Assembly (NCBI RefSeq): GCF_001697185.1
Contig: NZ_CP014224.1
Span: 3,332,501 to 3,396,500, forward strand
Reading direction: 5' to 3'
Origin: Wenyingzhuangia fucanilytica
Lineage (GTDB): Bacteria > Bacteroidota > Bacteroidia > Flavobacteriales > Flavobacteriaceae
Length of the DNA: 64,000 bases
Below are positions 1 through 8,343 of the stretch, one piece after another. The stretch's first letter is position 1; every line of letters begins with the position of its first letter. The notes beneath the pieces were generated by a model. It was not told the DNA's origin, did not search any database, and was given only the letters and a program-made list of their open reading frames with translations. Position numbers and translations under genes: made by a program.

Positions 1-151
1 TACCGGTGGAGTCATAGAAGGAGATACATTACAAAAAACAGGAGAAGAACTTTTAGAATATGTGATTAAAGTAGCTAGTGGAGAAAAAACCAAAGCTATG
101 CAATTAGGACAAAACGATTTTATTCCTTGGAAAAGAGGAATGTCATTATAA
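1..151 (+). CDS. UxaA-type sugar-acid dehydratase, C-terminal fragment (5' end outside window)
   Basis: Only the last 49 codons are present, in the frame that starts at base 2 and ends with TAA at 149-151. The peptide contains [16 protein letters not shown] and ends WKRGMSL. This resembles the C-terminus of the altronate/galactarate dehydratase (UxaA/GarD) family, where a 'SGE.TK.E..G..' segment precedes a short tail. Those enzymes dehydrate sugar acids to 2-keto-3-deoxy acids. The next gene begins 11 bases later, so this is one operon with the SDR, hydrolase and lactate-type dehydrogenase. In Campylobacter jejuni a UxaA-like protein is encoded in the L-fucose cluster, so an L-fuconate or L-rhamnonate dehydratase role is a reasonable inference. 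The active site lies outside the window, so substrate cannot be judged. Confidence 0.7.
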   Translation, partial: TGGVIEGDTLQKTGEELLEYVIKVASGEKTKAMQLGQNDFIPWKRGMSL

Positions 152-162
152 AATAAATAAAC

Positions 163-945
163 ATGTCAGTATTTAATTTAACAGGAAAATGTGCTGTAGT
201 TACCGGTGGAGGTAGCGGAATTGGTGAAGCTATTTCTAAAGCTTTGGCTGGAGCAGGAGCTTTGGTAAATATTTTAGATTTAACTACAGAAGGAGCTCAA
301 AGAGTTGCTGATGAAATTATTGCTAAAGGAGGAAAGGCAATAGTACATCAAGCAAATGTTGTAGATCACGAAGGGGTTAAAAATATCATCAAAAAGATTA
401 ATGACAATCAGCCTATCAATATCTTAATCAACAATGCAGGAATTGCACATGTTGGTAATGTAGAGGCATGTGGACCAGATGATTTAGATAAGTTATACAA
501 TGTAAATATTAAAGGAGTTTATAATGCTTTACATGCCGTAATTCCTTTTATGAAAGAAAATGGTGGTGGGGCTATTGTTAACATGGCATCTATTGCTTCT
601 TCTGTAGGTCTGTTCGATCGTTTTGCGTATTCTATGACCAAAGGAGCCGTATTAACCATGACGTATTCTATTGCTAAAGATTATGTAAAAGATGGAATTC
701 GTTGTAACTGTATCTCTCCAGCTAGAGTACATACTCCTTTTGTAGATGGGTTTATTTCTAAAAACTACCCAGGACAAGAAGCAGAAATGTTTGAAAAATT
801 ATCGGCAACACAACCAATAGGTAGAATGGCTAAACCAGAAGAAATTGGAAATTTAGCCCTATATTTAGTTTCTGATGAGGCTTCTTTCCTTACAGGAACA
901 GATTACCCAATTGATGGTGGATTTATAAAATTGAACGGAAAATAA
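163..945 (+). CDS. SDR-family 2-keto-3-deoxy-L-fuconate (or -rhamnonate) dehydrogenase, probable
   Basis: A 260-residue classical short-chain dehydrogenase. It has the cofactor loop TGGGSGIG at 14-21, NNAG at 90-93, and the catalytic Ser143, Tyr156 (YSMTK) and Lys160; the length is normal for the family. The start ATG lies 11 bases after the preceding dehydratase stop, and the hydrolase gene follows 15 bases downstream. The family alone does not fix the substrate. The neighbours do: a UxaA-type dehydratase upstream and an FAH-family hydrolase downstream are the partners of the enzyme that oxidises 2-keto-3-deoxy-L-fuconate (or the rhamnonate epimer) to the 2,4-diketo acid in the non-phosphorylating pathway. 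It could also be a sugar dehydrogenase acting on free fucose. The family assignment is certain and the substrate is inferred. Confidence 0.85.
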   Translation: MSVFNLTGKCAVVTGGGSGIGEAISKALAGAGALVNILDLTTEGAQRVADEIIAKGGKAIVHQANVVDHEGVKNIIKKINDNQPINILINNAGIAHVGNVEACGPDDLDKLYNVNIKGVYNALHAVIPFMKENGGGAIVNMASIASSVGLFDRFAYSMTKGAVLTMTYSIAKDYVKDGIRCNCISPARVHTPFVDGFISKNYPGQEAEMFEKLSATQPIGRMAKPEEIGNLALYLVSDEASFLTGTDYPIDGGFIKLNGK

Positions 946-960
946 TAAAATATAATTAAG

Positions 961-1821
961 ATGAAATTAATAAGATTTGGAGCAGAAGGTGCTGAAAAGC
1001 CAGGAGTAATTACTGCATCAGGAAAAAAAGTAGATGTTTCTGCTTTTGGACAAGATTATAACGAAGAATTTTTTGGAGGAGATGGAATAGAGCGTTTAGC
1101 AGCTTGGTTAAAAGATAACGAAGCTTCTTGCCCAGAAATTTCTGATGATGTTCGTTTAGGAGCACCGTTAAAAAGACCATCTAAAATAGTTTGTGTAGGG
1201 TTAAACTACGCTAAACACGCAGCAGAAACTGGAGCAGCGGTTCCTACAGAACCAGTATTGTTCTTTAAATCTACTTCAGCATTAATTGGACCTAATGATG
1301 ATGTTGTGATTCCTAGAAACTCAGAAAAAACTGACTGGGAAGTTGAGTTAGCCATAGTTATTGGTAAAAAAGCTTCTTATGTTGAGTTAGAAGATGCAGA
1401 AGATCACATTGCAGGTTATGTATTACACAACGATATTTCTGAAAGAGCTTTTCAATTAGAAAGAGGAACACAATGGTGTAAAGGAAAAGGAAACGATACA
1501 TTTGCTCCTATAGGACCTTTTATTGCTACTAAAGATGAAATTAAAGATCCTAACAATTTAGAGCTTTGGTTAGAGTTAAACGGAAAACGTATTCAACACT
1601 CTAACACAAACGACTTTATTTTTAATGTACAAGAAGTGGTTTCTTACATTAGCCAATTTATGACTTTATTACCAGGAGATGTTATTTCAACAGGAACTCC
1701 AGCAGGTGTAGGATTAGGGTTTAATCCTCCTGTATATTTAAAGCCAGGTGACGTAATGGAATTAGGGATTGAAGGATTAGGAACTTCTAGACAAGTTGCC
1801 AAAGCCTATACAAAAGCTTAA
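961..1821 (+). CDS. Fumarylacetoacetate-hydrolase-family 2,4-diketo-3-deoxy-L-fuconate/rhamnonate hydrolase, probable
   Basis: 286 residues with a small N-terminal domain (1-70) and a C-terminal FAH fold. The core starts at CVGLNYAKHAAE (78-89). Metal ligands Glu127 and Glu129 (DWEVEL) and Asp158 (HNDIS) are present, and the conserved STGTPAGVG lies at 243-251. Enzymes of this subgroup cleave 2,4-diketo-3-deoxy sugar acids to pyruvate and L-lactate, or act as acylpyruvases. The position between the SDR and an FMN lactate-type dehydrogenase supports the first role: the SDR makes its substrate and the next enzyme consumes its lactate product. The gene is spaced 15 and 27 bases from its neighbours, so it is very likely co-transcribed with them. 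Fucose and rhamnose cannot be told apart from this sequence. Confidence 0.85.
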   Translation: MKLIRFGAEGAEKPGVITASGKKVDVSAFGQDYNEEFFGGDGIERLAAWLKDNEASCPEISDDVRLGAPLKRPSKIVCVGLNYAKHAAETGAAVPTEPVLFFKSTSALIGPNDDVVIPRNSEKTDWEVELAIVIGKKASYVELEDAEDHIAGYVLHNDISERAFQLERGTQWCKGKGNDTFAPIGPFIATKDEIKDPNNLELWLELNGKRIQHSNTNDFIFNVQEVVSYISQFMTLLPGDVISTGTPAGVGLGFNPPVYLKPGDVMELGIEGLGTSRQVAKAYTKA

Positions 1822-1848
1822 TAGCGTTTATAAAAACTTATTTTTAAG

Positions 1849-2997
1849 ATGGAAATAAAAATCAATACCAAGTATCCTTCTATGGATGACTTAAGAAAAA
1901 GAGCAATGGTAAAAATGCCAAAATTTGCTTTTGAGTATTTAGATGGAGGATGTAATGAAGATATCAATTTAGATAAAAACAGAACGGATCTTCAAAAAAT
2001 AGAGTTGATGCCTCAGTATTTATCAAAGTTTGATAAATCTAGTATGGAAACTGAGTTGTTTGGAAAAACATATTCAGCTCCTTTTGGTATTGCACCAGTT
2101 GGTTTGCAAGGATTAATGTGGCCTAATGCTCCAGAAATTTTAGCAAAAGCAGCTAAAGATCATAATGTTCCTTTTATTTTAAGTACGGTAACTACTACTA
2201 GTATAGAGCGTATTTCTGAAATTACTGAAGGTGATTTTTGGTTTCAATTATATCATCCAACAGCAGAAGATGTAAAAAGAGATGTAATAGACAGAGCTGA
2301 AAAAGCAGGTTGTGATGTGTTGGTCATTTTAGCTGATGTACCTACGTTTGGTGTAAGACCAAGAGATACTCGTAATGGATTAGGAATGCCACCAAGAATG
2401 ACATTAAAAAACATTATAGAAGTATTAAAGCATCCTCATTGGGCAGCACTAACATTAAAACATGGTCAGCCTAATTTTGAAACGATGGCTAAATACATGC
2501 CTAAGGGAATGAATTTACAGCAATTAGCTCAGTTTATGGATGCCACTTTTACAGGTAGATTAAACGAAGAAAGAATTGCTTCTATTCGTGAACAATGGAA
2601 AGGTAAATTAGTAATCAAAGGAGTAGTAAGCGAAGAAGATACAGAGAAAGCAATTAAGTTAGGAGTAGATGGATTAATTGTTTCTAACCACGGAGGACGT
2701 CAGTTAGATGCTGGTCAATCTTCAATTGTTCCTATGACTAATTTGGCTGAAAAGTATGGAGATCAAATTAAAATTATGGTAGACTCTGGTTTACGTGGAG
2801 GTCCAGATATTGCTAGAGCTATGGCTAGTGGAGCAGAATTCACTTTTATGGGTCGTAGTTTTATGTACGGTGTAGGGGCTTTAGGTAAAGAAGGAGGAAA
2901 TCATACTATTTCTTTAATGAAGCGTGAATTACAACAAGTAATGGAGCAAATTTGCTGTCAACATACAGGGGCTTTTAAACCTCATTTAATTAAGTAA
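1849..2997 (+). CDS. FMN-dependent alpha-hydroxy-acid dehydrogenase (L-lactate dehydrogenase-like)
   Basis: 382 residues forming one FMN_dh TIM barrel. The catalytic His281 and its arginine lie in SNHGGRQLD (279-287). The phosphate-binding strands DSGLRGGPD (312-320) and GRSFMYG (335-341) are intact, and the N-terminal PFGIAPVGLQGL (78-89) is typical. The family includes LldD-type L-lactate dehydrogenases, glycolate oxidases and mandelate dehydrogenases. Here it is the last gene of a deoxysugar-acid operon whose hydrolase should release L-lactate, so oxidation of L-lactate to pyruvate is the natural reading. No transmembrane segment is evident; LldD enzymes are peripheral membrane proteins. 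A strong terminator follows the stop codon. Confidence 0.85.
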   Translation: MEIKINTKYPSMDDLRKRAMVKMPKFAFEYLDGGCNEDINLDKNRTDLQKIELMPQYLSKFDKSSMETELFGKTYSAPFGIAPVGLQGLMWPNAPEILAKAAKDHNVPFILSTVTTTSIERISEITEGDFWFQLYHPTAEDVKRDVIDRAEKAGCDVLVILADVPTFGVRPRDTRNGLGMPPRMTLKNIIEVLKHPHWAALTLKHGQPNFETMAKYMPKGMNLQQLAQFMDATFTGRLNEERIASIREQWKGKLVIKGVVSEEDTEKAIKLGVDGLIVSNHGGRQLDAGQSSIVPMTNLAEKYGDQIKIMVDSGLRGGPDIARAMASGAEFTFMGRSFMYGVGALGKEGGNHTISLMKRELQQVMEQICCQHTGAFKPHLIK

Positions 2998-3003
2998 TAA
3001 ACT

Positions 3004-3042
3004 AAAAAAAACCTCAGCAAAATGCTGAGGTTTTTTGTTTTT
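3004..3042. terminator. Bidirectional rho-independent terminator after the sugar-acid operon
   Basis: The stem pairs 3011-3019 (ACCTCAGCA) with 3023-3031 (TGCTGAGGT) around a 3-base AAA loop. It is flanked by an A-run on the left and a T-run on the right, so it can stop the plus-strand operon and also the minus-strand ssb gene that converges on it. Confidence 0.9.
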
Positions 3043-3054
3043 AATAACTGTGGG

Positions 3055-3390
3055 TTATTTGTTACCCAACATCATTAGTTCGTTAACCACAATTTTAGTG
3101 GTGTATCTCTTGTTTCCTTCTTTGTCTTCCCAGCTATCGTTGGTTATTTTTCCTTCTATGGCAATTTGACTTCCTTTGTCTAAATACTTTTCTACAATAT
3201 CTGCGGTTTTGTTCCAACAAACTAAATTGTGCCATTGTGTATCTGTAACACGTTCTCCTTGATTGTTGTAATAAGTGTCTGTGGTAGCTATAGAAAAATT
3301 AGCTACTTTTTTGTCTTTTCCAAAAGTCTTAATTACAGGTGTTCCTCCTAAGTTTCCAATTAACTGTACTTTGTTTCTTAAATTATTCAT
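3055..3390 (-). CDS. ssb: Single-stranded DNA-binding protein, short form
   Basis: 111 residues that are almost entirely one SSB OB-fold: NKVQLIGNLG near the start, then DTQWHNLVCW and the GSQIAIEGKI strand. Normal bacterial SSBs carry a disordered linker and an acidic DDDIPF-type tail that recruits partner proteins. This protein stops right after the OB-fold at MMLGNK, so the tail is missing. That suggests an accessory SSB (competence, mobile-element or stress type) with the housekeeping gene elsewhere, although short SSBs are common in Bacteroidota. It is monocistronic, ending at the shared terminator at 3004-3042. A weak -7-like CATCTTTG lies 48 bases upstream of the ATG. Confidence 0.9.
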   Translation of the reverse strand: MNNLRNKVQLIGNLGGTPVIKTFGKDKKVANFSIATTDTYYNNQGERVTDTQWHNLVCWNKTADIVEKYLDKGSQIAIEGKITNDSWEDKEGNKRYTTKIVVNELMMLGNK

Positions 3391-3437
3391 AACGTAAATT
3401 TTTAAAGATTAATAATGTTTTTTACTGTTTGATACTG

Positions 3438-3445
3438 CAAAGATG
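3438..3445 (-). promoter_or_regulatory. Probable -7 box of ssb
   Basis: The minus strand reads CATCTTTG, one mismatch from the Bacteroidota -7 consensus TAnnTTTG, 48 bases before the ssb ATG. No clear -33 TTG is seen at the expected distance. Confidence 0.4.
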
Positions 3446-3558
3446 AGGTGACTTAAAACTTTTACTCGGTTGATAAATATTTGCTTTCGTATATAAACGA
3501 TTGTAGTCGTTTACAATCGGTTTTAGTATATTTATAGAATATCATATAATATGAAGCT

Positions 3559-3906
3559 ATGGAAGAAAAATATTGCTTAGAATGTGGAGAAAAAGTTGTT
3601 GGGAGGTCTGATAAAAAATTTTGTAACGATCAGTGTAGAAACGCTTATAACAATAAACTTGAAGTTGGTAATAAGAGTTTGGTAAGAAACATAAACAATG
3701 CCTTAAAAAAGAATTATAAGATATTGTGTGAGTTAAATACTACAGGAAAAACCAAAGTGCATAAAAACACAATGGATGAGAAAGGATTTAATTTTAATCT
3801 ATATACCAATATTTATCAAACCAAAACAGGCAATCAATATTACTATTGTTATGATGAAGGTTATTTGCTTTTAGAAGGAGATTATGTTTTGTTGGTTAAG
3901 AAATAA
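3559..3906 (+). CDS. Small zinc-ribbon protein (DUF2116-like N-terminus), function unknown
   Basis: 115 residues. The N-terminus holds two Cys pairs, CLEC (6-9) and CNDQC (22-26), giving Cx2C-x12-Cx3C, followed by RNAYNNK. This matches the DUF2116-type zinc ribbon found on small cytosolic Bacteroidota proteins. The remainder (about 35-115) is a basic, tyrosine-rich domain I do not recognise, ending YYCYDEGYLLLEGDYVLLVKK-like hydrophobic strands. It is a lone gene, divergent from ssb, and its 3' end overlaps the convergent YjjB-like gene by 11 bases. Nucleic-acid or protein binding is possible from the zinc ribbon, but no function can be assigned. Confidence 0.7.
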   Translation: MEEKYCLECGEKVVGRSDKKFCNDQCRNAYNNKLEVGNKSLVRNINNALKKNYKILCELNTTGKTKVHKNTMDEKGFNFNLYTNIYQTKTGNQYYYCYDEGYLLLEGDYVLLVKK

Positions 3907-4384
3907 TTTTAATTTTTTTGGCAGACGTTTTTCGGGTGATTAACATAGGAAATGAAACTCCTGCGGTTAATGATATGATCACAAAAACGGCAATTGTAGC
4001 ATTGTTAATTGTTTGGTTCAAAACAAGGTCATAAGTTTCGGTACTTATTTCGCTTGTTAGCTCAATAAACCCTAACATGGTTTTATAAGCAAAAGCTCCT
4101 GGAATCATAGGGATTACTGCTGGAATAGAAAATACCAGAGGAGGTGCGTGCTTACCATGAGCAGCAGGAATACTAAGTATTCCAATAAGTGTGGCTCCAA
4201 TTAACGAACCAATAATAATATGCACCCCATAGTGCATAAGAAGTAGTTTTGAAGAACCTCCTACAGCAGCAAGTAAGGCAATAATTATTAAAGTACGTTT
4301 AGGTACATTAAATAAAATAGCAAATCCAATAGCTGCTATGGCTAACCAAAAAGCCATTTCTATAAAGTGTAGTATATCCATCAT
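3896..4384 (-). CDS. yjjB: YjjB-like half of a threonine/serine exporter-family (ThrE) transporter
   Basis: 162 residues and almost entirely hydrophobic, with four to five predicted helices (about 5-25, 29-48, 50-70, 85-105 and 125-150). Size and the PAVIPMIPGAFAYKTMLG segment (about 88-105) match the DUF3815 half of ThrE-type exporters. The ATG directly follows the TAA of the upstream YjjP-like gene (0 bases between), so the two subunits are translationally coupled. In E. coli the YjjP/YjjB pair has been linked to succinate export, and ThrE in Corynebacterium exports threonine and serine. The substrate here is unknown. Confidence 0.8.
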   Translation of the reverse strand: MMDILHFIEMAFWLAIAAIGFAILFNVPKRTLIIIALLAAVGGSSKLLLMHYGVHIIIGSLIGATLIGILSIPAAHGKHAPPLVFSIPAVIPMIPGAFAYKTMLGFIELTSEISTETYDLVLNQTINNATIAVFVIISLTAGVSFPMLITRKTSAKKIKIIS

Positions 4385-5161
4385 TTAGAAATTAAAAATT
4401 AACATGGTTACTAACATTCCTAACGAAATACAGAAAGCAATGACCATGGCATTTGTTCCTCTTACCATTCCGTTCATAATATGTCCATCTAAAATATCAG
4501 AAAAAGAATTGATGAGCGGCACTCCAGGAATCAAAAATAAAACTGCTGTGGCAAAAGCCAAATCAGGATGATTACCTATGCCAAAAAATCGTGCAAAAGA
4601 AGTAATTAAACAAGCGGTAAAAGATGCAAAAACAATACTTAAATATGGATTAAACTTTATACTAAGCGCATAATGTCTAACCAAAAAAGCAATAAAAGTT
4701 GCAACAAAGGTGGTGCATAAATCAATATATTCTCCTCCAAACAATCGGCAAAAACCAGCATCTGCAAAACTTACAAATATCATGGTAATTAGCAATGGAT
4801 AACGATTTAATTTTGTTAATCTGTTAAGCTCTTCTTTAATTTGGTTTAGTTCCCATTTTTCTTCTATCACCTGCCAACTCATTTTACTAATTCCAGATAC
4901 TAAAGTAAAATTGGCTCCGTGAGGTGGTGTTTTTTTAAAACTGTTATATACTTCTTGGGTTTTAAGATCTTTTACCAATACAAAAATGGTTCTTTGTGTG
5001 GTTAAAGTTTCTGTTTCATAACCTAGTCCATCAGCAATACGTTCCATAGTTATTCTTATTCTATTGGTACTTGCTCCAGAAGCCATAAGTAAACATCCAA
5101 TTTCTAATAAACAATCGGCAGTTTCTTGTAAGGGTTTGTTAGGGTGTAAAGGGATATTCAT
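4385..5161 (-). CDS. yjjP: YjjP-like half of a threonine/serine exporter-family (ThrE) transporter (DUF1212)
   Basis: 258 residues. A soluble N-terminal part (about 1-115) carries the DUF1212 signature: LLMASGASTNRI (24-35) and later HGANFTLVSGISKM (about 81-94). About five hydrophobic helices follow, including VLFLIPGVPLINS near 206-218. E. coli YjjP is 256 residues, so the length fits. It pairs with the adjacent YjjB-like subunit and lies 3 bases downstream of the serine-hydrolase gene on the same strand, so the three may be one transcript. Amino-acid or dicarboxylate export is the family role; the exact cargo cannot be read from sequence. Confidence 0.85.
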   Translation of the reverse strand: MNIPLHPNKPLQETADCLLEIGCLLMASGASTNRIRITMERIADGLGYETETLTTQRTIFVLVKDLKTQEVYNSFKKTPPHGANFTLVSGISKMSWQVIEEKWELNQIKEELNRLTKLNRYPLLITMIFVSFADAGFCRLFGGEYIDLCTTFVATFIAFLVRHYALSIKFNPYLSIVFASFTACLITSFARFFGIGNHPDLAFATAVLFLIPGVPLINSFSDILDGHIMNGMVRGTNAMVIAFCISLGMLVTMLIFNF

Positions 5162-5164
5162 AAA

Positions 5165-6523
5165 TTATTGTATGCTTTTGCAAATAGTTTTTAATAAATG
5201 ATCAAACATCGTATAGAACTCTGTTCTGTTTAACTCTGTAACACCAAAACGAACAACTACTAATTCTTTTGATGGAATTACAAAGATACGTTGTCCTTGA
5301 AAACCATCAGCATAAAAACAATCTTTAGGAACATTAGGCATATAATCTCCTTTGTTTAGCCACCAATGTCCTCCGTATTCGTTGTTAGAAGTTTTGTTAG
5401 GTGTTGTAATATAGTTTACCCATTTTTTAGAGACAATTTGTTCTCCGTTCCATATTCCATCATTTAACATTAATTGACCAAATTTAGCCCAATCTCTTGT
5501 GGTAGCCCAACTGTAAGAAGAGGCTACGTAGTTCCCCATAATATCTGTTTCCATCAACATGGAATGCATTCCAATTTTATCTATAAATTCTTGATATGGA
5601 AAATCTAAATATTCTTGGTGAGTATTGAATTGTTTTCTTAATAAGGCTGATAAAATATTACTAGTTCCAGATGAATAGTTAAAAACAGTTTCTGCTGGGG
5701 AGGTTTGTTTTTTTGATAGCGGTCTTTTTGTTAAATCATTGTCTTTAAATAACATCTTTGTAACATCGCATATGGTTGAATAGTTTTCTTCCCATTCTAA
5801 ACCGCTTTCCATTCTTAGTAATTGGCTAGTAGTAATGTTTTTTCTATCATCTTTTAACCAATCAGAAAAAGCAGTAATTGGTTGGTTAATATCAAAATCA
5901 CCGTCTTTTTCTAGTATACCAAAACAAGTGGTTAATAAACTTTTGGTAATAGACCAACCTTGTAATAATGAGTTTTTATCAAAGCCATCAGCATATTTTT
6001 CGGCAATAATTTGTCCTTTATAAAGTACTATTAAAGAACGGGTGTTTTTGGGTTTGTTTTTATAATCACCTACAAAAGAATTGTTGATTACATTGTTTAA
6101 TAATTGATAATCAACATTATTAAAAATGGTGTCTTTAGCAGGTAAATTTCCATAAGGATATGGAAGAGGAATAGAGGTTAAGTTTCTATTAGGTTTTAAA
6201 TAATCATCTGTTAAAACAGTATCTTTATTTACCAATATAGCTCCAATACCATCTCTATACACAGCTTTTTCTTTGGCAAATCCCCATACATTAGAGGTGG
6301 CTATTTTTTCTTTGAGGTTAATTTTACTGTTTGCTAATTTAATTAGCGGACTACTATTGTCGGTTTTATTTGTGTAATCCTCAGATCGGTTAGCAATAAA
6401 AAAACTACTAGCTAAATTTTTTGCAGCAAAACCTGAAATTAATTTTAGTTTAGGAGCGTTATAAAAAATGATAATTAGGACGATGAATAATGAGGTAAAG
6501 CCTATCATTTTAAGGGTTTTCAT
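5165..6523 (-). CDS. Membrane-anchored or exported serine hydrolase (class C beta-lactamase/6-aminohexanoate-dimer-hydrolase family)
   Basis: 452 residues. One hydrophobic N-terminal segment (about 7-22) serves as a signal anchor or signal peptide. The beta-lactamase-fold catalytic SxxK is SITK at 191-194, followed by the Tyr motif YSSGTSN beginning at Tyr283 and a late GHWWLN...YADGFQGQ region that takes the place of the KTG strand. These residues fit penicillin-recognising serine esterases/amidases rather than a true beta-lactamase. It is divergent from sufS and lies 3 bases upstream of the YjjP-like gene. The substrate is unknown; a periplasmic peptidase, esterase or amide hydrolase is most likely. 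Confidence 0.75.
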   Translation of the reverse strand: MKTLKMIGFTSLFIVLIIIFYNAPKLKLISGFAAKNLASSFFIANRSEDYTNKTDNSSPLIKLANSKINLKEKIATSNVWGFAKEKAVYRDGIGAILVNKDTVLTDDYLKPNRNLTSIPLPYPYGNLPAKDTIFNNVDYQLLNNVINNSFVGDYKNKPKNTRSLIVLYKGQIIAEKYADGFDKNSLLQGWSITKSLLTTCFGILEKDGDFDINQPITAFSDWLKDDRKNITTSQLLRMESGLEWEENYSTICDVTKMLFKDNDLTKRPLSKKQTSPAETVFNYSSGTSNILSALLRKQFNTHQEYLDFPYQEFIDKIGMHSMLMETDIMGNYVASSYSWATTRDWAKFGQLMLNDGIWNGEQIVSKKWVNYITTPNKTSNNEYGGHWWLNKGDYMPNVPKDCFYADGFQGQRIFVIPSKELVVVRFGVTELNRTEFYTMFDHLLKTICKSIQ

Positions 6524-6617
6524 AGAGAATGTTTAGTTTACTACAAGTTAGTAATTTTTTAGGATTAAACTTTAAAAAGAGTTTGGTTAAGCTTTTTAGA
6601 TTTTGAGCTTAAAGAAG

Positions 6618-6625
6618 TACCTTTG
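6618..6625 (+). promoter_or_regulatory. -7 box of sufS (TACCTTTG)
   Basis: An exact match to TAnnTTTG, 18 bases before the ATG at 6644. Its last three bases (TTG, 6623-6625) are in frame with sufS and could be mistaken for a start codon. The predicted mRNA would begin around 6631, giving a very short leader. Confidence 0.6.
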
Positions 6626-6643
6626 TCACAAAGATTTATATCG

Positions 6644-7858
6644 ATGATTCATATAGAAAAAGTAAGAGCAGATTTTCCCATTTTAAATCAACAAGTAAAC
6701 GGAAAACCTTTAGTGTATTTTGATAATGCAGCTACAAGTCAAAAACCACAAGTGGTGATAGATGCGATTACTAATTATTATAGCACCATAAACTCTAATG
6801 TTCACAGAGGGGTACATACTTTAAGTCAGCTAGCTACCGATGAGTTTGAGGCTACAAGAAAAAAGTTAAAAGCACATTTTAATCCTAAACATGAGCACGA
6901 AATTATTTTTACTCGTGGAACAACGGAGTCTATTAATTTGGTGGCTACAACTTTAACATCATTGGTAAAAAGTACTGATGAAATTATTATTTCTGCATTA
7001 GAGCATCACTCTAATATTGTGCCTTGGCAAATGTTGTGCGAAAGAACTGGAGCTACTTTAAAAGTAATTCCAATGAACGATGAAGGAGAGTTGCTAATGG
7101 ATGTATATGATGAATTGTTGACTGAAAATACAAGAATAGTAGCAGTTAATCATATTTCTAATGCTTTAGGAACCATAAATCCAGTAGAAGAAATTATAGA
7201 AAAAGCGCATAAAGTTGGTGCTTGGGTGTTGATAGATGGAGCACAATCTACTCCACACATGAAGGTTGATTTACAAGCGTTAAATTGTGATTTTTATACT
7301 TGTTCTGCTCATAAAATGTTTGGACCTACGGGTATAGGATTTTTATATGGTAAAGAAGCTGTTTTAAATGAGCTGCCACCTTACCATGGAGGAGGAGAAA
7401 TGATTAAAGATTGTACGTTTGAAAAAACTACTTATGCAGAATTGCCTCATAAGTTCGAAGCAGGTACTCCAAATATTGCAGATGTAATTGCCTTTGGAAC
7501 AGCTATAGATTATATCAATAGCATTGGAATAGAGAATATTGAAGCAGCCGAACATGATTTGCTGATTTATGGAACAGAGCAATTGAGCAAAATTCCAGGA
7601 TTAAAAATTTATGGAACAGCAAAAAATAAAGCAAGTGTTATTTCTTTTAACATTGGAGATATACACCCTTTTGATATTGGTACTATAGTAGATAAATTAG
7701 GAGTTGCGGTTAGAACAGGTCATCATTGTACACAACCAATTATGGCACGTTTTAATATTCCGGGAACCATAAGAGCTTCTTTTGCATTTTACAATACCAA
7801 AGAAGAAATAGATATTTTAGTAGCAGCTTTACAAAGAGCAGCAACAATGCTTTCTTAA
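6644..7858 (+). CDS. sufS: Cysteine desulfurase SufS
   Basis: 404 residues from the ATG at 6644; the frame stays open back to a TTG at 6623, but that TTG lies inside the -7 promoter box. The enzyme takes sulfur from cysteine for Fe-S cluster assembly. It is a class V PLP enzyme: the cofactor lysine is Lys224 (CSAHKMFGPTG) and the catalytic cysteine is Cys362 (RTGHHCTQP), with the RxGHHC context typical of the SufS group rather than IscS. The other suf genes are not adjacent; the neighbours are a serine hydrolase (divergent) and a DUF1569 gene 17 bases downstream. In many Bacteroidota sufS sits with sufBCD, so this copy is either detached from that operon or a second one. Confidence 0.92.
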   Translation: MIHIEKVRADFPILNQQVNGKPLVYFDNAATSQKPQVVIDAITNYYSTINSNVHRGVHTLSQLATDEFEATRKKLKAHFNPKHEHEIIFTRGTTESINLVATTLTSLVKSTDEIIISALEHHSNIVPWQMLCERTGATLKVIPMNDEGELLMDVYDELLTENTRIVAVNHISNALGTINPVEEIIEKAHKVGAWVLIDGAQSTPHMKVDLQALNCDFYTCSAHKMFGPTGIGFLYGKEAVLNELPPYHGGGEMIKDCTFEKTTYAELPHKFEAGTPNIADVIAFGTAIDYINSIGIENIEAAEHDLLIYGTEQLSKIPGLKIYGTAKNKASVISFNIGDIHPFDIGTIVDKLGVAVRTGHHCTQPIMARFNIPGTIRASFAFYNTKEEIDILVAALQRAATMLS

Positions 7859-7875
7859 ACTCATTTTAATTAATC

Positions 7876-8334
7876 ATGTCTTATCCATTTATTTTTGATG
7901 CAGATACTTTAGAGCAAAATAAAGTTCGTTTAGATGCTTTAACTAGTAGTACTCAACCTTTATGGGGAAAAATGAATGTGGCTCAAATGTTAGCTCATTT
8001 AAATGTTTCTTATGATGTTGCTCAAGGAAAAAATAGGGTAAAGTTAAACCCTGTGATGCGTTTTTTCTTAAAAACGTTTATTAAAAAAGGAGTGGTTGGA
8101 GACAAACCTTATCCTAAAAACGGAAGAACTGCTCCGTATTTTTTAATAGTTGATGAAAGAAATTTTGAAGCTGAGAAAAAGAAGTTATTAGAAAATATGC
8201 GATGGGTTTTTGATAAAGGAGAAACTTTTTTTGAGGGAAGACCAACAGAATCTTTTGGTAAATTAACAGCAAAAGAGTGGAGTAATTTATTTCAAAAACA
8301 TTTAGATCACCACTTTAAGCAATTTGGTGTGTAA
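7876..8334 (+). CDS. DUF1569 (DinB-like) protein
   Basis: 152 residues. The LWGKMNVAQMLAHLNVSYD stretch (about 39-57) is characteristic of DUF1569, a DinB/YfiT-like four-helix-bundle family in which conserved histidines are thought to bind a metal. A second conserved block, HLDHHFKQFG, ends the protein. It begins 17 bases after sufS and is probably co-transcribed with it. No function is established for the family; metal-dependent thiol transfer is known only for distant relatives. Confidence 0.75.
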   Translation: MSYPFIFDADTLEQNKVRLDALTSSTQPLWGKMNVAQMLAHLNVSYDVAQGKNRVKLNPVMRFFLKTFIKKGVVGDKPYPKNGRTAPYFLIVDERNFEAEKKKLLENMRWVFDKGETFFEGRPTESFGKLTAKEWSNLFQKHLDHHFKQFGV

Positions 8335-8343
8335 TACAAGATG

